Below, in pieces: positions 1 through 9,386 of a stretch of DNA of 31,804 nt. How positions within the stretch are numbered: position 1 is the first letter of the stretch; each line of letters starts with the position of its first letter. The DNA lies in the NCBI GenBank assembly GCA_051453625.1, contig JBOZIK010000001.1:5388015-5419818 (forward strand), written 5' to 3'. The notes beneath the pieces were generated by a model that searched no databases, had not been told where the DNA came from, and saw only the letters and a list, made by a program, of their open reading frames with translations. Made by a program: the position numbers and the translations under genes. The DNA is from Welwitschia mirabilis (Eukaryota > Gnetophyta > Gnetopsida > Welwitschiales).

Positions 1-246
1 CTATTTATTCAAGTGTTGTGATGACAATTTGTAGGAATTTAATGGTGTATTTGAAGTACTTTTATAGGACATTTATAAAGGTTTAGATGCAATTCTGCTA
101 ATTATGGAGAGACAACAAGATGATCATGAAAAATGTAATTCTTGGCATAATTGAAGGCATTTCGGGCATGTTCTGATACTTAGCATATCGAAGGAGGACT
201 AAAGGTAAAGAAGACTAATTTACGCTATTTAAGGAGCTTAGGAAGA
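1..246. other. unassigned AT-rich flank
   Basis: No reading frame, promoter or repeat can be supported here. It leads directly into the tandem repeat at 247 and may be the upstream part of the same LTR, but I see no TG terminus or target-site duplication. Confidence 0.4.
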
Positions 247-588
247 GTGTCATCCTCACTGTCATCCCCACGACAGAGGGGATGATAGCTCATTAACACA
301 GCTACACAGGAGCAACACATGAGCAATACTTGGATAGCAGTACATTGTGATGGAGCATCATCCTCTATGTTGTCTGGATGACAAGCAAGATGAAGAATGT
401 GAGTACAACTCATAGGGCTAACAATAGCACATGGACATGTAATCCAAGGCATCGTCCACTCTGTCATGTGGACGACTGACAGGATGATAGCATCAGTAAC
501 ATATGTAGGCAATCCACAAGAGCATAGGCATATAACCCAAGTCGTTAAGGTGGCGTCGTCCCCTCTATCATCAGATTGCAAATAGGAC
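247..588. repeat. ~100-bp tandem repeat, four diverged units
   Basis: Four copies of a ~40-bp core lie at 247-290, 354-393, 448-491 and 552-588. Aligned on the core CATCC/CGTCC the starts are 251, 359, 453 and 557, so the spacing is 108, 94 and 104 bp. The core reads roughly CATC(C/G)TC-CTCTGT(C/T)GT, then GGATGAC, then GATGATAGC; the GTC...GAC parts give it partial dyad symmetry. Spacers share pieces such as AGGAGCAAC/AGGGCTAAC. The block is richer in G and C than its surroundings and sits about 110 bp upstream of a TATA box, so it could be U3 enhancer-like repeats of an LTR (inference). A related array is present at 26122-26350. A minus-strand frame of 121 codons stays open across it, but it is only a by-product of the repeat. 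Confidence 0.7.
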
Positions 589-700
589 AATAATTTTTTT
601 CACTATGGCAGTCAATTTCATTATAAAGAGTGTCAAACGAGCCAGGTGGATGGCTAGGATTTTATTAACAGATATCTGGGGTTATGGTTCATTGTAAAAC

Positions 701-709
701 TATAAATAC
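701..709 (+). promoter_or_regulatory. TATA box of putative element A LTR
   Basis: TATAAATAC follows a tandem-repeat upstream region and is followed by pyrimidine-rich sequence (CCTTTTCTCC), the usual look of a plant LTR core promoter. The transcription start would fall about 30 bp downstream. Assignment to an LTR rests on the downstream gag-pol remnants in the same orientation. Confidence 0.5.
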
Positions 710-1477
710 CCTTTTCTCCTTCACTTTCAAACCATCTTTTGTACTTGATATGCTTGTGATAGAAGCTTGAAGGTAGGAGGTCCATCCAATAGCTACAGAA
801 AAGGGTTTTCTTAGTGTTATGCTATATCTATTCCATTGAGGAGTTGTTATTTTATTATAAGTGGATGTAATGTTCTTTTCATTAATACAAATACTCTTTC
901 ATTCCAATTCTGTGAATGTTCCTTATGCTTTAAGTTGATCATATTTAAGTGGCAGTTCTATGATTTATTTAGATCATGAGGGCAACCTTTGTTAAGGTTG
1001 ACCTTGGTTAGTAGTAGGTCTTAGCATTGCATTTCCATTTCATTTCATATGCATTTCATGTTTTACTTAGTAGATCTTATAGTTGATGTTGGTTAAGAAC
1101 TAGTAAAATGCTCTTCTTAATTGATATGAATTATAGAGAAAGTAGTCTTTGTGACAAAAAGGCTAGAAGCTAGTCCTTGTCATAGAAGGATTAGGATCTA
1201 TGTAGAATCTCATTTCATTTCCACTTCTATGCACTTGCATTTTGTCTTCATTCATTTGCATTGCATTTACTTTATTATTTACTTTCATTTAGTAAAAGAT
1301 AAAAGACCAAAATTACCTTTGGAAATCAATTCTCTAACTCTGAGCTTAGTGCCTTCATTGGAATTACGACATTCAGGTGAACTCCCGTCTATACTAGCAT
1401 GTGTTTTTCTGCAAGTTATATGATTCACAAGTTTATCTAAAGAGCTTCAGGATTGTATAAATTCGCACTGCAATAAT

Positions 1478-2160
1478 TATTTTGTTTTCTTATGTTATAT
1501 TGTGCTTCTCCTTTTCATCCCTCATAAGGAAAATACTATACAATCATATTTCAAACAAGAGCAGAGAAATAGAGAGCATGTGAGTATTTATTTCAATAAT
1601 AAAGAAAAGTTTATTTTTGCATTTATAGACTTGCATTCATTGAGTACCTCATGAATAATGAATAAAGTACCTAATTTTAGGCAACATATTTCTATGAAGA
1701 AAAACCTAAGCCTTAGATTTCTAGGATGAAGATCACCCTTTAGGTGCACCCTTTCCCTTTAATTGAGCCTTATCCTATCTTACCTACTTAGCTTAGGGAG
1801 GAAACCTATTAGAACTCTTTATTTCCATGGTTAAGACCTGTCTCACCTTTTCTAGTATAGGAAGACCTTAAAGCAACTAAATGGATATAACCTTTCTAAG
1901 GGAATTCTCTCTTCTATCTATCATTTACCTTTATCCTTTATATTTTTTTTGTTTTATCCACTTTTGTTTTATGAAGGTACCCTCTAGTTATTACTTATTT
2001 CTCTAACCCATTCCTTGGTTACTCTATATCTTGAGGGAAATTATCCATAAGTACTTAATTTTTAAGCCACCCTCTAGAACAAGTCTAGCACCTTATCTTA
2101 GAAAACAAGTTGTGTTATTCTTTCAAGCTTAGGGAAGAGAATTTGCATCAACATATCTTC
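1478..2160 (+). repeat. leader repeat, copy a
   Basis: This segment aligns with 21086-21775 in the same orientation and order. Shared landmarks are TTATGTTATATTGTGCTTCTCC against TTATGTTATACTCCTCCTCC, ATTCATTGAGTACCTCA against ATTCATTAAGTACCTCA, CTTAGCTTAGGGAGGAAACC against CTTAGCCTAGTAAGAAGACC, TATTTCCATGGTTAAGAC against TATTTCCATGGTTGAGAC, AAGCTTAGGGAAGAGAAT against AACCTAGGAAAGAGAAT, and GCATCA at the end. It is best read as the U5/leader part of one Ty3 family present twice. Confidence 0.7.
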
Positions 2161-2227
2161 TCTGGTACTAGAAGAAGGTTCTCAAAGTAGTTGCACTAGC
2201 TCATCACTATTAAACACATTCTAAAAC

Positions 2228-4370
2228 ATGGCTATAGATGGAGAAAATGGAAGTTTAAAAATATTAATTTTCTTTTCCCTTTTCTTTAACCATATTCTCT
2301 TTTGAAGAATTCTCTTCAGAATCCTCCTCTTTTGACCCATCACCATTTCTAACTGGTGGTATTTTTTTAACTTATTATTGTCCACTAATTGTACTTATTA
2401 ACTAATTTTTTAATGGTCAATTTACTAGCTCCCTATATTGGGAATGATACTTTCAACTTTCCAACCTTAATCCCTTACTAGTAAAACACGATAAGTTCCT
2501 AAAAGCTTGGTGCCATTACTCTTTCTTAGATCCAAAAAATTGCATTACTACTTTCATTGAGGGACTCTACTTTCTAGGGTTCAATTAAGAGGTCATCGCC
2601 TCTTAGCTATTTCTCCCCTATCTTAAAAGGAAAATCTTAGTTTTGGAATTTGCGACTAACTTCCAACTATATCAGATCATGAAATGAACTAACAAAATCT
2701 TTTCTTTGTTAGGTTGGAGGAAAAATGGATTCAAATACACTATTACAATACTTTATGACCATCGAGAAGAAGCATACAAAGATAATAAGAGCATTTAATA
2801 ATTATTTTTAGGTTATCTATGATCACCTCCCTGTGTAGTATAGGCCTTTTGCCTTCTAAGCTATGGTCGTGTATAAGGTAGCACTAGTTAGTATGATACA
2901 TTTCTTTCTTGAATAAAGGCTTAATCCAAGTAGTTTGTAGGATATGATAAATAAGATTAACCATTTAGAGAGGCTTTTGTTAGTTTCACTCCAAAGACCA
3001 TTTAAACTTAACTCATCTCGATCCCATGATTATATCATCCATGAACATCATGTTTTTACTTATTATGACTCCCTATAATCCCACTAATACATAGACTCCA
3101 TTGCCTCCTCAATGTTTGGCTTCTATTATGTTCATGAAAACCCCTTCCTTTTTGCCTTCTTTGGCTGCACCTAGCTCTTCATCCTCTTCAGCTAAAAATT
3201 CTCTTCCTTTACATTTGTTTTCTCCTTAGACTAATATGTCCTCTACTTTAGAGACTAGAGTGAAGATAAAAGTACTTGGATGCATGCTAAGGAAGCTTAC
3301 ATAAGAGGGATCGAAGAAAAGTAAAATGATAAATGGAGTAGTAATTTACTAATACAAGATTGAATTCCAAACAATAATGCCCATCACCAGCAAAGAAATA
3401 CTCTAATGTATTATTCATTCATGGTTGTCCATTTCAATAGATAGCTAATCACTCAAGTGAAAATTATTAAGACCACCTTCACATGAAGGAAATCATAAAA
3501 TCCTCTTATGATTCTATAGCCCCATTTGCAAATTCTAAAAACATGTATTATTCTAACATCATAAACTTCTTAGGGAAAGTCGATATCACCTCCATTCATT
3601 ATGAAAGTGAGAATGAGTATATCAATCTTAAGGAAGATGTGGTAGCTTATTAAACATCCATTTGTACTAGAAGATCTATAGCTATAAATAAAGAAGTCAT
3701 AAAACTTGAATTAAATGAGGAAAATATTAAAATTCTAAAGGAAATGAGAAGAAGTTAACCACTATGTCTATTCCACCTAATAAGAATTAGATACTTTCTG
3801 ACTAGGATGCTTCTAATGACCCTCTATCACCTTGTAAGTATGAAAGATCTTAGGTTTTAGCTCTAATTAAGAATCCCTCAAAATTAACTATTAACGAAAA
3901 TAAGAAGGCTAATTTATCATATGATGTTGTAGAAGGCCTAAGAAGTGTAAAGTGAACTTGTCTATCTTGGAAATCCATTAGACGAGCAAAGATTAGTGGA
4001 ACAAGTTGACATAGGTATACATGTTCACAAACATGTAGAGAGAAGAAGATTCACCTCTTAAAAAACATAGTAGAGTTCAAGGTAAAGGATACCATCTTAA
4101 TTGCCAAGAAGAAGGTATCAACTTTCTTAGTTACCTTGCATATATTTGAAAAGACTGTTTACACTTCCTAATTGACTTAGAAGATTTTATCAATATACTT
4201 CCCTTTGAGGTAGCTAAGCTATTTGACCTAGTCCTAGAGTAATGAAGTAAGTTAATCATCTAACATAACCATAATAATGTTAAAGTCTAGGACATTCTCA
4301 AGGATGTTAAGATACAGCTAGCCTTAGGTGCCAGGGTCATGAGTGTCATAGATTTCTATATGAAAACATC
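2228..4370 (+). pseudogene. element A gag/protease region, heavily decayed
   Basis: A candidate start (MAIDGENGS) lies at 2228, 60-odd bases after the leader ends. The reading frame is broken by many stops and frame shifts. Readable stretches include YFMTIEKKHTKIIRAFNNY near 2750, INKINHLERLLLVSL near 2955, and KNIVEFKVKDTILIAKKK near 4060. None carries a diagnostic gag motif, and no zinc knuckle is visible. The assignment to gag rests on position: between a leader and an RNase H/RT module in the same orientation. Stops such as those in V*YRPFAF* (about 2837-2860) are TAG where Gln would fit. The interval between about 4180 and 4640 is where a protease would be expected, but I could not identify the catalytic motif. 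Confidence 0.4.
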
Positions 4371-4649
4371 TCAGCCTTCTATGATGCCATACTAAGTTAA
4401 ATCTAGATAGATTTCCTTAATGCTTATATTTTTATTAATTAGTCTCATATATGGCTACCTTGAAAGGGAGTTCCTAATCACATTTTTATAGAATGGAAAT
4501 ATAATGTAATGGATTATGGTAAGGAGAAGAGAATTCTAGAAATTCTATTAGACATTCTAACCTTAGTACCTATCTCTATAACACTTAAGAAGTAGCATTA
4601 GAACCTGAAGCAAATTTAGACCCTTTAGCCATTACCTCAAGTAAAGATA

Positions 4650-5030
4650 CCTTGTGTGTTATTTGATGGATCCACTAATGCGTAAGATAGAGACATATGC
4701 ATAGGCATAGAATTCCTAATGGAATACCACATTTAAAAGGATTTGAAAATTGAATTTTTAGCATTGACTAACACTACTAGGTATGAGGCCCTAGTTCAGG
4801 CTCTAAATCATGCACTCATGAAGAAGGTAAGAAAAGTCAGAATTTTTGGAGATTATCACATTATAATTAATTAGGTTAAAGGTGGCTATCAAATACACAT
4901 TCTCATGCTAAAGATGTATAAAGCAAGAGTTCTTAATCTTCTAGACTATTTTAAGGAGTGATCTCTAACTCAGATCCCATGAAGGAATAACTTATTAGTA
5001 GAAAAGGTAGTAGCCTTAGCTATAAAAGGA
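4650..5030 (+). pseudogene. RNase H domain of element A (RVT_3-like)
   Basis: In the frame beginning at 4650 the sequence reads LFDGSTNA, then TRYEALVQALNHAL, then VRIFGDYHIIIN, and VKGGYQ, matching the order of a plant Ty3 RNase H of the additional, archaeal-like type. The acidic residues are visible as Asp (4665-4667), Glu (4785-4787) and Asp (4851-4853); the fourth, C-terminal Asp is not evident. In-frame stops occur, including TAG at 4872-4874 exactly where these domains usually have Gln (NQV). In an active element the domain would degrade the RNA strand during reverse transcription. It lies upstream of the RT start at about 5563, not downstream. Confidence 0.75.
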
Positions 5031-5339
5031 ACACTAATCAATGATCCTATAGTTAAAGAACTTTAGATCTAATCCTCATAGAGAAATCAGTCCTAAAGAG
5101 AATTACAGACCTTTAAGTATTTGAAGATATGAGTATATCCTAATATTTATACATAAACAAGTAAATTTTCAAAAATATATGTGGGATGAGAAAGAAGACT
5201 CAAAGAAGAATGGATACTTGACCAAGAATGATGTGTTATAACTCCACAGTGAGAATATGATTATAGGATTTATCCAACTAGAAAATTTCTTTGACTCAAA
5301 GCTGGGAATTCCTTTTTCTCATAGCTATATGAATGAAAA
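5031..5339 (+). pseudogene. RNase H-RT spacer of element A
   Basis: The spacer has many stops. One fragment, GFIQLENFFDSK near 5270, resembles the short segment found before the RT linker in plant Ty3 polyproteins of this type. No catalytic domain is visible. The reading frame is the same general orientation as the flanking RNase H and RT pieces. Confidence 0.4.
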
Positions 5340-5625
5340 AGTATAAGAGATAAACCTAGATCTCCCATAAGAACCTAAGATCATCAAGATCAGAAAGGTA
5401 TGTTCTACATATGAAAGGCAAGTCATCCTATCACTCTATCAAGAGTTTAAGGATGCCTTTACCTATTCATATGAAGGCCTAAGAAGATTTGACCTATAAA
5501 TATTCAATAGTACCATTTCCTTCAAGGAAAGCACTAAGTCATTTAGGTAAAGAGAGAGAAGGATGAATATAGTACTAAATATACTAATTAGGAAGGAAGT
5601 TAATAAGCTATTTTACAAAGGCAAA
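5340..5625 (+). pseudogene. linker and start of element A reverse transcriptase
   Basis: Readable pieces are EPKIIKIRKVCSTYERQ, LYQEFKDAFTYSYEGLRRFD, ISFKESTKSFR and MNIVLNILIRKEVNKLF. This is the conserved run leading into the fingers of a plant Ty3 RT, where the family usually has a FxWSYxDL element, a KPFRQ element and a RRMNP...KEVxKLL element. The frame at 5563 stays open, but similarity stops at about 5620. The palm motifs (MPFGL, FMDD) are absent from the following kilobases, so the RT is truncated. The sequence changes to copia-like 3' sequence at about 5626, consistent with an insertion or deletion junction. Confidence 0.75.
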
Positions 5626-6290
5626 GACAATAAGTCCTCAGAGGAGTCAGAAGAAAAGGAAGCAAGAGCATCAGCTCTGTTTGACATAGAATATGACTTA
5701 GATAGGGTAGCAGACAATAAGTCCTTAGAGGAGTCTTCTGAAGATGAGGCATAGACTCAAGATGAGTACCAAACTTTTATAAAGATACATGTATAGGGAA
5801 AGCTGCAGGTTCTAGGTCCTCCTTAGTAGAGGCTAGTACCACAATAGATAAAGTCTAAGAGCTTAGATGCTTTACCTCTTATCTTTTATTGTCCTTGTCA
5901 TGAAATTCCATTAGGTCATCTTACATAGTCACCATTACCAATTGGACCCTCTTCACCAGCATGTGAATCGTCTCCACCTCTAGTTCGTCCACCATCATCA
6001 TTACCATCTCACATAAAATTCATTTAGGTAGAACCACTCTTATTCATTTAACTTCTACCATCATTCATAGGGACTACCACTACTAGTGTTTTTGAGACAT
6101 TTATCACTCCTCAAACATATCAATGCATGAGGAGATAAGTCTTTGAAGGTTTTGATAAGTCAACATAGTTCTTTTCTAGTAAAAGGGATACACCACCCCC
6201 CATTTCATCATTATCATACATCCAACAAGTGTCCATTACCCATGATAGTAATAATAGTAACAAAGAAGGCTAAGGTAAGTAGTGTGGTTC
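5626..6290 (+). pseudogene. acidic then proline-rich coding remnant
   Basis: The first part encodes DNKSSEESEEKEA...DNKSLEESSEDEA, a Ser/Glu-rich stretch in which the start is repeated in frame after 87 bp (5626 and 5713, 29 codons). It stays open to 5754. Beyond that, one frame interrupted by TAG stops reads proline-rich sequence such as SPLPIGPSSPACESSPPLV (about 5935-5990) and DTPPPISSLSY (about 6190). No known fold is recognised. Because a copia-type purine tract and LTR follow at 7071-7083, it may be the extra 3' reading frame that some copia elements (Sirevirus group) carry after pol; this is inference. A second reading is the C-terminal part of an unrelated gag. Confidence 0.35.
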
Positions 6291-7070
6291 AGCTCTCAGT
6301 GATTAGAGCCTTTGTTTGATGTCCAAAAAATATGAGAAGAATATGATAAATCATTGACAAATCAATTAGATTCTATAGATTTTAGGTTGAGGATACTCTA
6401 TTAGGTTTAAAGTTGTTGATTATAAGATTTTGAATTAGATCCATAAGTATCATAATTTGTATTAATGTTTCCTCCTTAATACTTGACTCACATTCATGTT
6501 ATTTGACACTTTCTAATGTTTTAATTTGTTAATTCATATCTTATGTTTGACACATTTCTCATGCTTGATATTATGCTTTTATTGGCACACTTTGGAATAT
6601 GAAATACACTAATTATTTGGTAATTAAAATGCTTTCATATGATGATAAGACATTTCTTAATTACCTTGATGATTATTGATATTAGACTAAAGAGCACATT
6701 TATTTTGATATAGTATTGGCACACACTCCATGTCCTAAAAATGGCACATTTCCATAAGTATATTGCAATGTTGAGATTATCAAATATTTTTGTGCTTGTT
6801 TTTTTAACATACATGTGTAAATGGAGAATATAATAATTTATCATCCATTTTTGTATATTTTTCAAAATTGCTTAAGTAAATATAAAATGTATGTTATTCT
6901 AGTTCTTTAAGTGGTATATACATCTAAGTGATTTTTCTGATTTTAAGTAGCACATATCATGATTATTAAAACTAGTAATTAATGTGAATTTATTTAGAAT
7001 AAAATGTATAATTTTAATTAATTAGTTTAGATTGCACTAATAAGATTTTCCAAGTTTTGGACATCATCAA
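6291..7070. other. AT-rich non-coding stretch before copia LTR
   Basis: I see no gene. Short frames here are chance products of AT-rich sequence. No copia RT or RNase H motif is readable, so the element body upstream of the LTR is either an extra non-coding 3' region or has been deleted. Confidence 0.4.
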
Positions 7071-7082
7071 AAAGAGGGAGAT
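7068..7082 (+). promoter_or_regulatory. polypurine tract of copia element
   Basis: CATCATCAAAAAGAGGGAGAT immediately precedes TGTTGGAAAA. The combination of ATCATCAAAAAGxGGGAGAT and TGTTGG is the classical 3' junction of plant Ty1/copia elements: the purine tract primes plus-strand synthesis and the LTR starts with TGTTGG. Confidence 0.8.
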
Positions 7083-7251
7083 TGTTGGAAAATCTAGTTT
7101 TGATGATTTCACTTGTCAAAGATTTTATGTTATTGTGTAGATAAGTCATTACAGGAAAATCAGATCTTGGTAAGATACTTGACCATAATGTATCTTCAAA
7201 GATAACATCTTATAAAAAGGATAATATGCTAAACTGTAAAATCATTTATTT

Positions 7252-7534
7252 GAAGACGTTTAAGAAATCGAAGATGTCTTGAGTAAAGAAGTCTAGAAAA
7301 GTGAAGATGTCTCAAATGTATATAGCTAAAATAGGTAATAGAGTTAGTTTCATTTTTGAATAATATCTTACATTTCAAGTGAGCTATGAACTTGTACATC
7401 AAGGAATCATGATCAGAAAGATCCAAGGATACTATAGTGCAAATTTCATTAGAATCTAGACAAGTTAACTCAAGATGTTTACAAAAGTGGACACATCTAG
7501 AATGAAGACGTCTAAAAAGTTCAAGATGTCTTAG
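7252..7534 (+). repeat. three ~30-bp repeats with AGACGTCT-like cores
   Basis: Copies at 7252-7282, 7288-7315 and 7503-7534 follow the plan GAAGACGTCTA-GAAAAG-T-GAAGATGTCT. The core AGACGTCT is a perfect 8-bp palindrome, intact at 7506-7513 and degraded to AGACGTTT, AGATGTCT or AAGTCTAG elsewhere, each by few, mostly transition changes. The position is the 5' third of the copia LTR (U3). GACGTC contains the ACGT core recognised by plant bZIP factors, so these could be former enhancer elements; this is inference. Confidence 0.6.
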
Positions 7535-8054
7535 ACCAAAGCTCATGTTAATTAAAATTAAATTTATGTATCTAAATCATAGACATTAACTATCTATTAT
7601 GCAGTGGTTATAGAATTAAATGGCTATCTTTCAAGCTCAAACAATTAGATCTACTTCAATTCCATAAATCCTCAACATTAAAAAATAAAGAACATTTTAC
7701 AAATCTTAGAAAGCATGAGTAAAGGGAACCTCTTATGAAGAAATAAAAATATTTATTAGTAAGAAGCTATCATTGTTTTTATCTCTTAGATTTGGATCTT
7801 CATTGCTTCATTCTTTTTTCATACTCATGACAACAACAAAAAATTTAAGGAGCTTATATCTTCATCAAATCAAATATTCAGGCTTGTTCTTTTATATATT
7901 CTTTAGTTTGTATTATGGACTATCTTATTGTTGAATAGTATTATAGAGTTCATATCTTAAAATATCAAATACTTTATAAGGTAATCCTTATAGGAGTGCA
8001 CATTGGTAATTGTGATTTTAGGCACTTATTAAATGTAAGGTTATTAGATAGCTA

Positions 8055-8238
8055 GAAAACCATTATTTCCTTGTGTGGGAGAGTGTTGCCTTGCAAGAAG
8101 ATTCTCATTATTATAAAGGTTCATGGTGCACCTATGAAAACCACTATTCTCTTAAGGGGAAGAGAGTGCTACCTTGTGAGGAGACTCTCCTTTATTATAA
8201 GGTTGGTCGTGCACCAGAAAAACACAATTTCTTACAAG
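8055..8238 (+). repeat. 81-bp tandem repeat, 2.3 copies, in copia LTR
   Basis: Unit 1 is 8055-8135, unit 2 is 8136-8216 and a partial third is 8217-8238. All begin with GAAAA(C)CA..ATT..CTTA, and units 1 and 2 share GAGTG(T/C)T(G/A)CCTTG, then TTATTATAA(A)GGTT, then GTGCACC. The unit lengths are equal at 81 bp. Differences between units are scattered point changes, so the duplication is old or predates this insertion. Confidence 0.75.
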
Positions 8239-8469
8239 TCAAAAACATTTGAAGGTGTTAATAAAAGCCACCCTCTATGTATGGTTGTACCTAGGTTGGG
8301 AGACCATAATATTTGATAAGGTTTTTTATTATGCTTATTATTCTTATTGAGTTTAATTTTTATTTGGTGGAAATCATCCACCTCTCTTCTCTGAGTTTAA
8401 ATTAATTCTCAAAGCTTAACTAAGTAAGGCTCTCATTTTTCTACTATTTATACTAAGTATCTAGCTAAC

Positions 8470-8985
8470 CCTTGATATGAAAGCGTTTACCATTACCTCA
8501 TTGATAAATCCCTTTTAAAGCATGACTTCATATTATTTAGGAAGACATTTAGGAATAAGGATTTTAGATTCATGATCAAGAATGGATTTTTATTTTACAA
8601 AAACTATAATGACATCTAGCTTAGATGTGGTACTCAAAATCAAGCATAGGACCTACTACAAGAATTCCATAATAAGATGAATAGAGATCATACTTTTGTA
8701 ATGTTATTAGTGATGTAAATCATGTATGCATGATATTATTGGCTTATTATGGTAAAAGATGCATATGTACATGATCAAACTTATGACATATACCAATTAT
8801 TCATACCTAGGAATTATAATCCAACTATACCACTCCTACTTCCTAATCTTTAAGATGTTATCTTTTACAAAGTAGGAACTGGACTTTATTTGTAAGATCG
8901 ATCCTACTTCCTCTACACGTCACTTCTTCATCCTAACTTATGACACTCTCTCTACTCTTATCCTAATTACGCACTATTTTTTTCA
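8470..8985 (+). pseudogene. Ty3 integrase N-terminal half
   Basis: After a frame shift at about 8515 the plus strand reads HDFILFRKTFRNKDFRFMIK, GFLFYKNYNDI, LRCGTQNQA, DLLQEFHNKMN, YYWLIMVKDAYVHDQTYDIY and LFIPRNYNPTIPLL. This is the order of the leader and H2C2 zinc-binding domain of a plant Ty3 integrase. The two zinc Cys positions read Tyr (TAT), one G-to-A change away from Cys. A second frame shift then gives LDFICKIDPTSSTRHFFILT from 8879, which is the start of the catalytic core with its first Asp at 8882-8884. The remaining core and C-terminus are missing. It lies directly after the copia LTR and may continue element A, whose RT breaks off at 5620. Confidence 0.7.
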
Positions 8986-9300
8986 CTTCTTTTCTTCTTT
9001 AATATTATTATCTAATAAACACAGTGAAACCTCAGACCAAATTTTGCTTAATCCTTTCTTTGCATTTTTATATTCTAAGAAAAACAAATGATATTAATAT
9101 TATAAATTTACCTATAATTAATTTTTAGATTATTTTGGTTTATAAACAATAGTGATTTCATAAGTTTGTGTCATCCATTTCCTCCAAGTTTTTCATCATA
9201 TAAGAGATATATTATGTATAGTTAAGGAGATGTAAACTTATTATCAATACACATGAATAAATTTTAAGGATACTACCTAACCAATATAATAAGAGGTTGC
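8986..9300. other. unassigned AT-rich DNA
   Basis: No gene or clear repeat is visible. Sequence similarity to integrase ends before this interval. Confidence 0.4.
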
Positions 9301-9376
9301 AACTCCAATTAATGGCATTTCAACTACCTATCCAGCCATCCTTTAGACATGAGTTGATTTTATTTTGGGTTTTAAA

Positions 9377-9386
9377 CTATATAAAC
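9377..9386 (+). promoter_or_regulatory. TATA-like box, possible LTR promoter
   Basis: CTATATAAAC in a less AT-rich neighbourhood (9290-9660, with several CCATCC/CCACC stretches) resembles an LTR core promoter. I found neither LTR ends nor a primer site, so the call is tentative. Confidence 0.25.

Larger units (their letters stand above)
592..2185 (+). mobile_element. putative LTR/leader of Ty3 element A
   Basis: This stretch lies between the upstream repeats with promoter and the first gag-like sequence at 2228. It is non-coding, with CATTT-rich pyrimidine stretches at about 1029-1066 and 1205-1275, which are common in plant Ty3 LTRs. Its last ~680 bp recur in diverged form at 21086-21775. 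At 2163 the sequence TGGTACTAG could be a decayed primer binding site (tRNA-Met or similar), which would put the LTR end at about 2160; this is weak. The 5' end of the LTR was not found. A short plus-strand frame at 1151-1423 has no recognisable product and I treat it as chance. Confidence 0.45.
7083..8425 (+). mobile_element. Ty1/copia-type LTR, approximate 3' end
   Basis: The 5' end is defined by the purine tract and TGTTGG. It is followed by TTTTGATGATTTCAC, a common start of copia LTRs. The 3' end is less certain: the sequence near 8390-8425 (CTCTTCTCTGAGTTTAAATT, then CTCAAAGCTTAACTAAG) looks like the end of a Sirevirus-type LTR. A tRNA-Met primer site (TGGTATCAGAG) is not readable after it, but TAAGGCTCTC at 8424 could be its remnant. 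The length would be about 1.34 kb. Internal features are the AGACGTCT motifs and the 81-bp tandem repeat listed separately. An 81-codon frame at 8071-8316 overlaps the tandem repeat and is not a gene. Confidence 0.65.

Noticed and set aside
247-588. CRISPR-like regular spacing of repeats and spacers
   Set aside because: The units are diverged, the spacers are similar to each other, no Cas genes exist, and the context is a plant retrotransposon.
225-590. 121-codon Cys-rich minus-strand frame
   Set aside because: It coincides with the ~100-bp tandem repeat, whose higher GC content leaves fewer stops. The protein is low in helix-forming segments, has no known motif, and its Asp-Asp and Cys repeats simply reflect the DNA repeat.
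6635-6865. 76-codon minus-strand frame
   Set aside because: AT-rich low-complexity composition (Ile, Lys, Tyr, Asn) with no motif; expected by chance in such DNA.
8071-8316. 81-codon plus-strand frame
   Set aside because: It overlaps the 81-bp tandem repeat (a multiple of three, so the frame stays open) inside a copia LTR.
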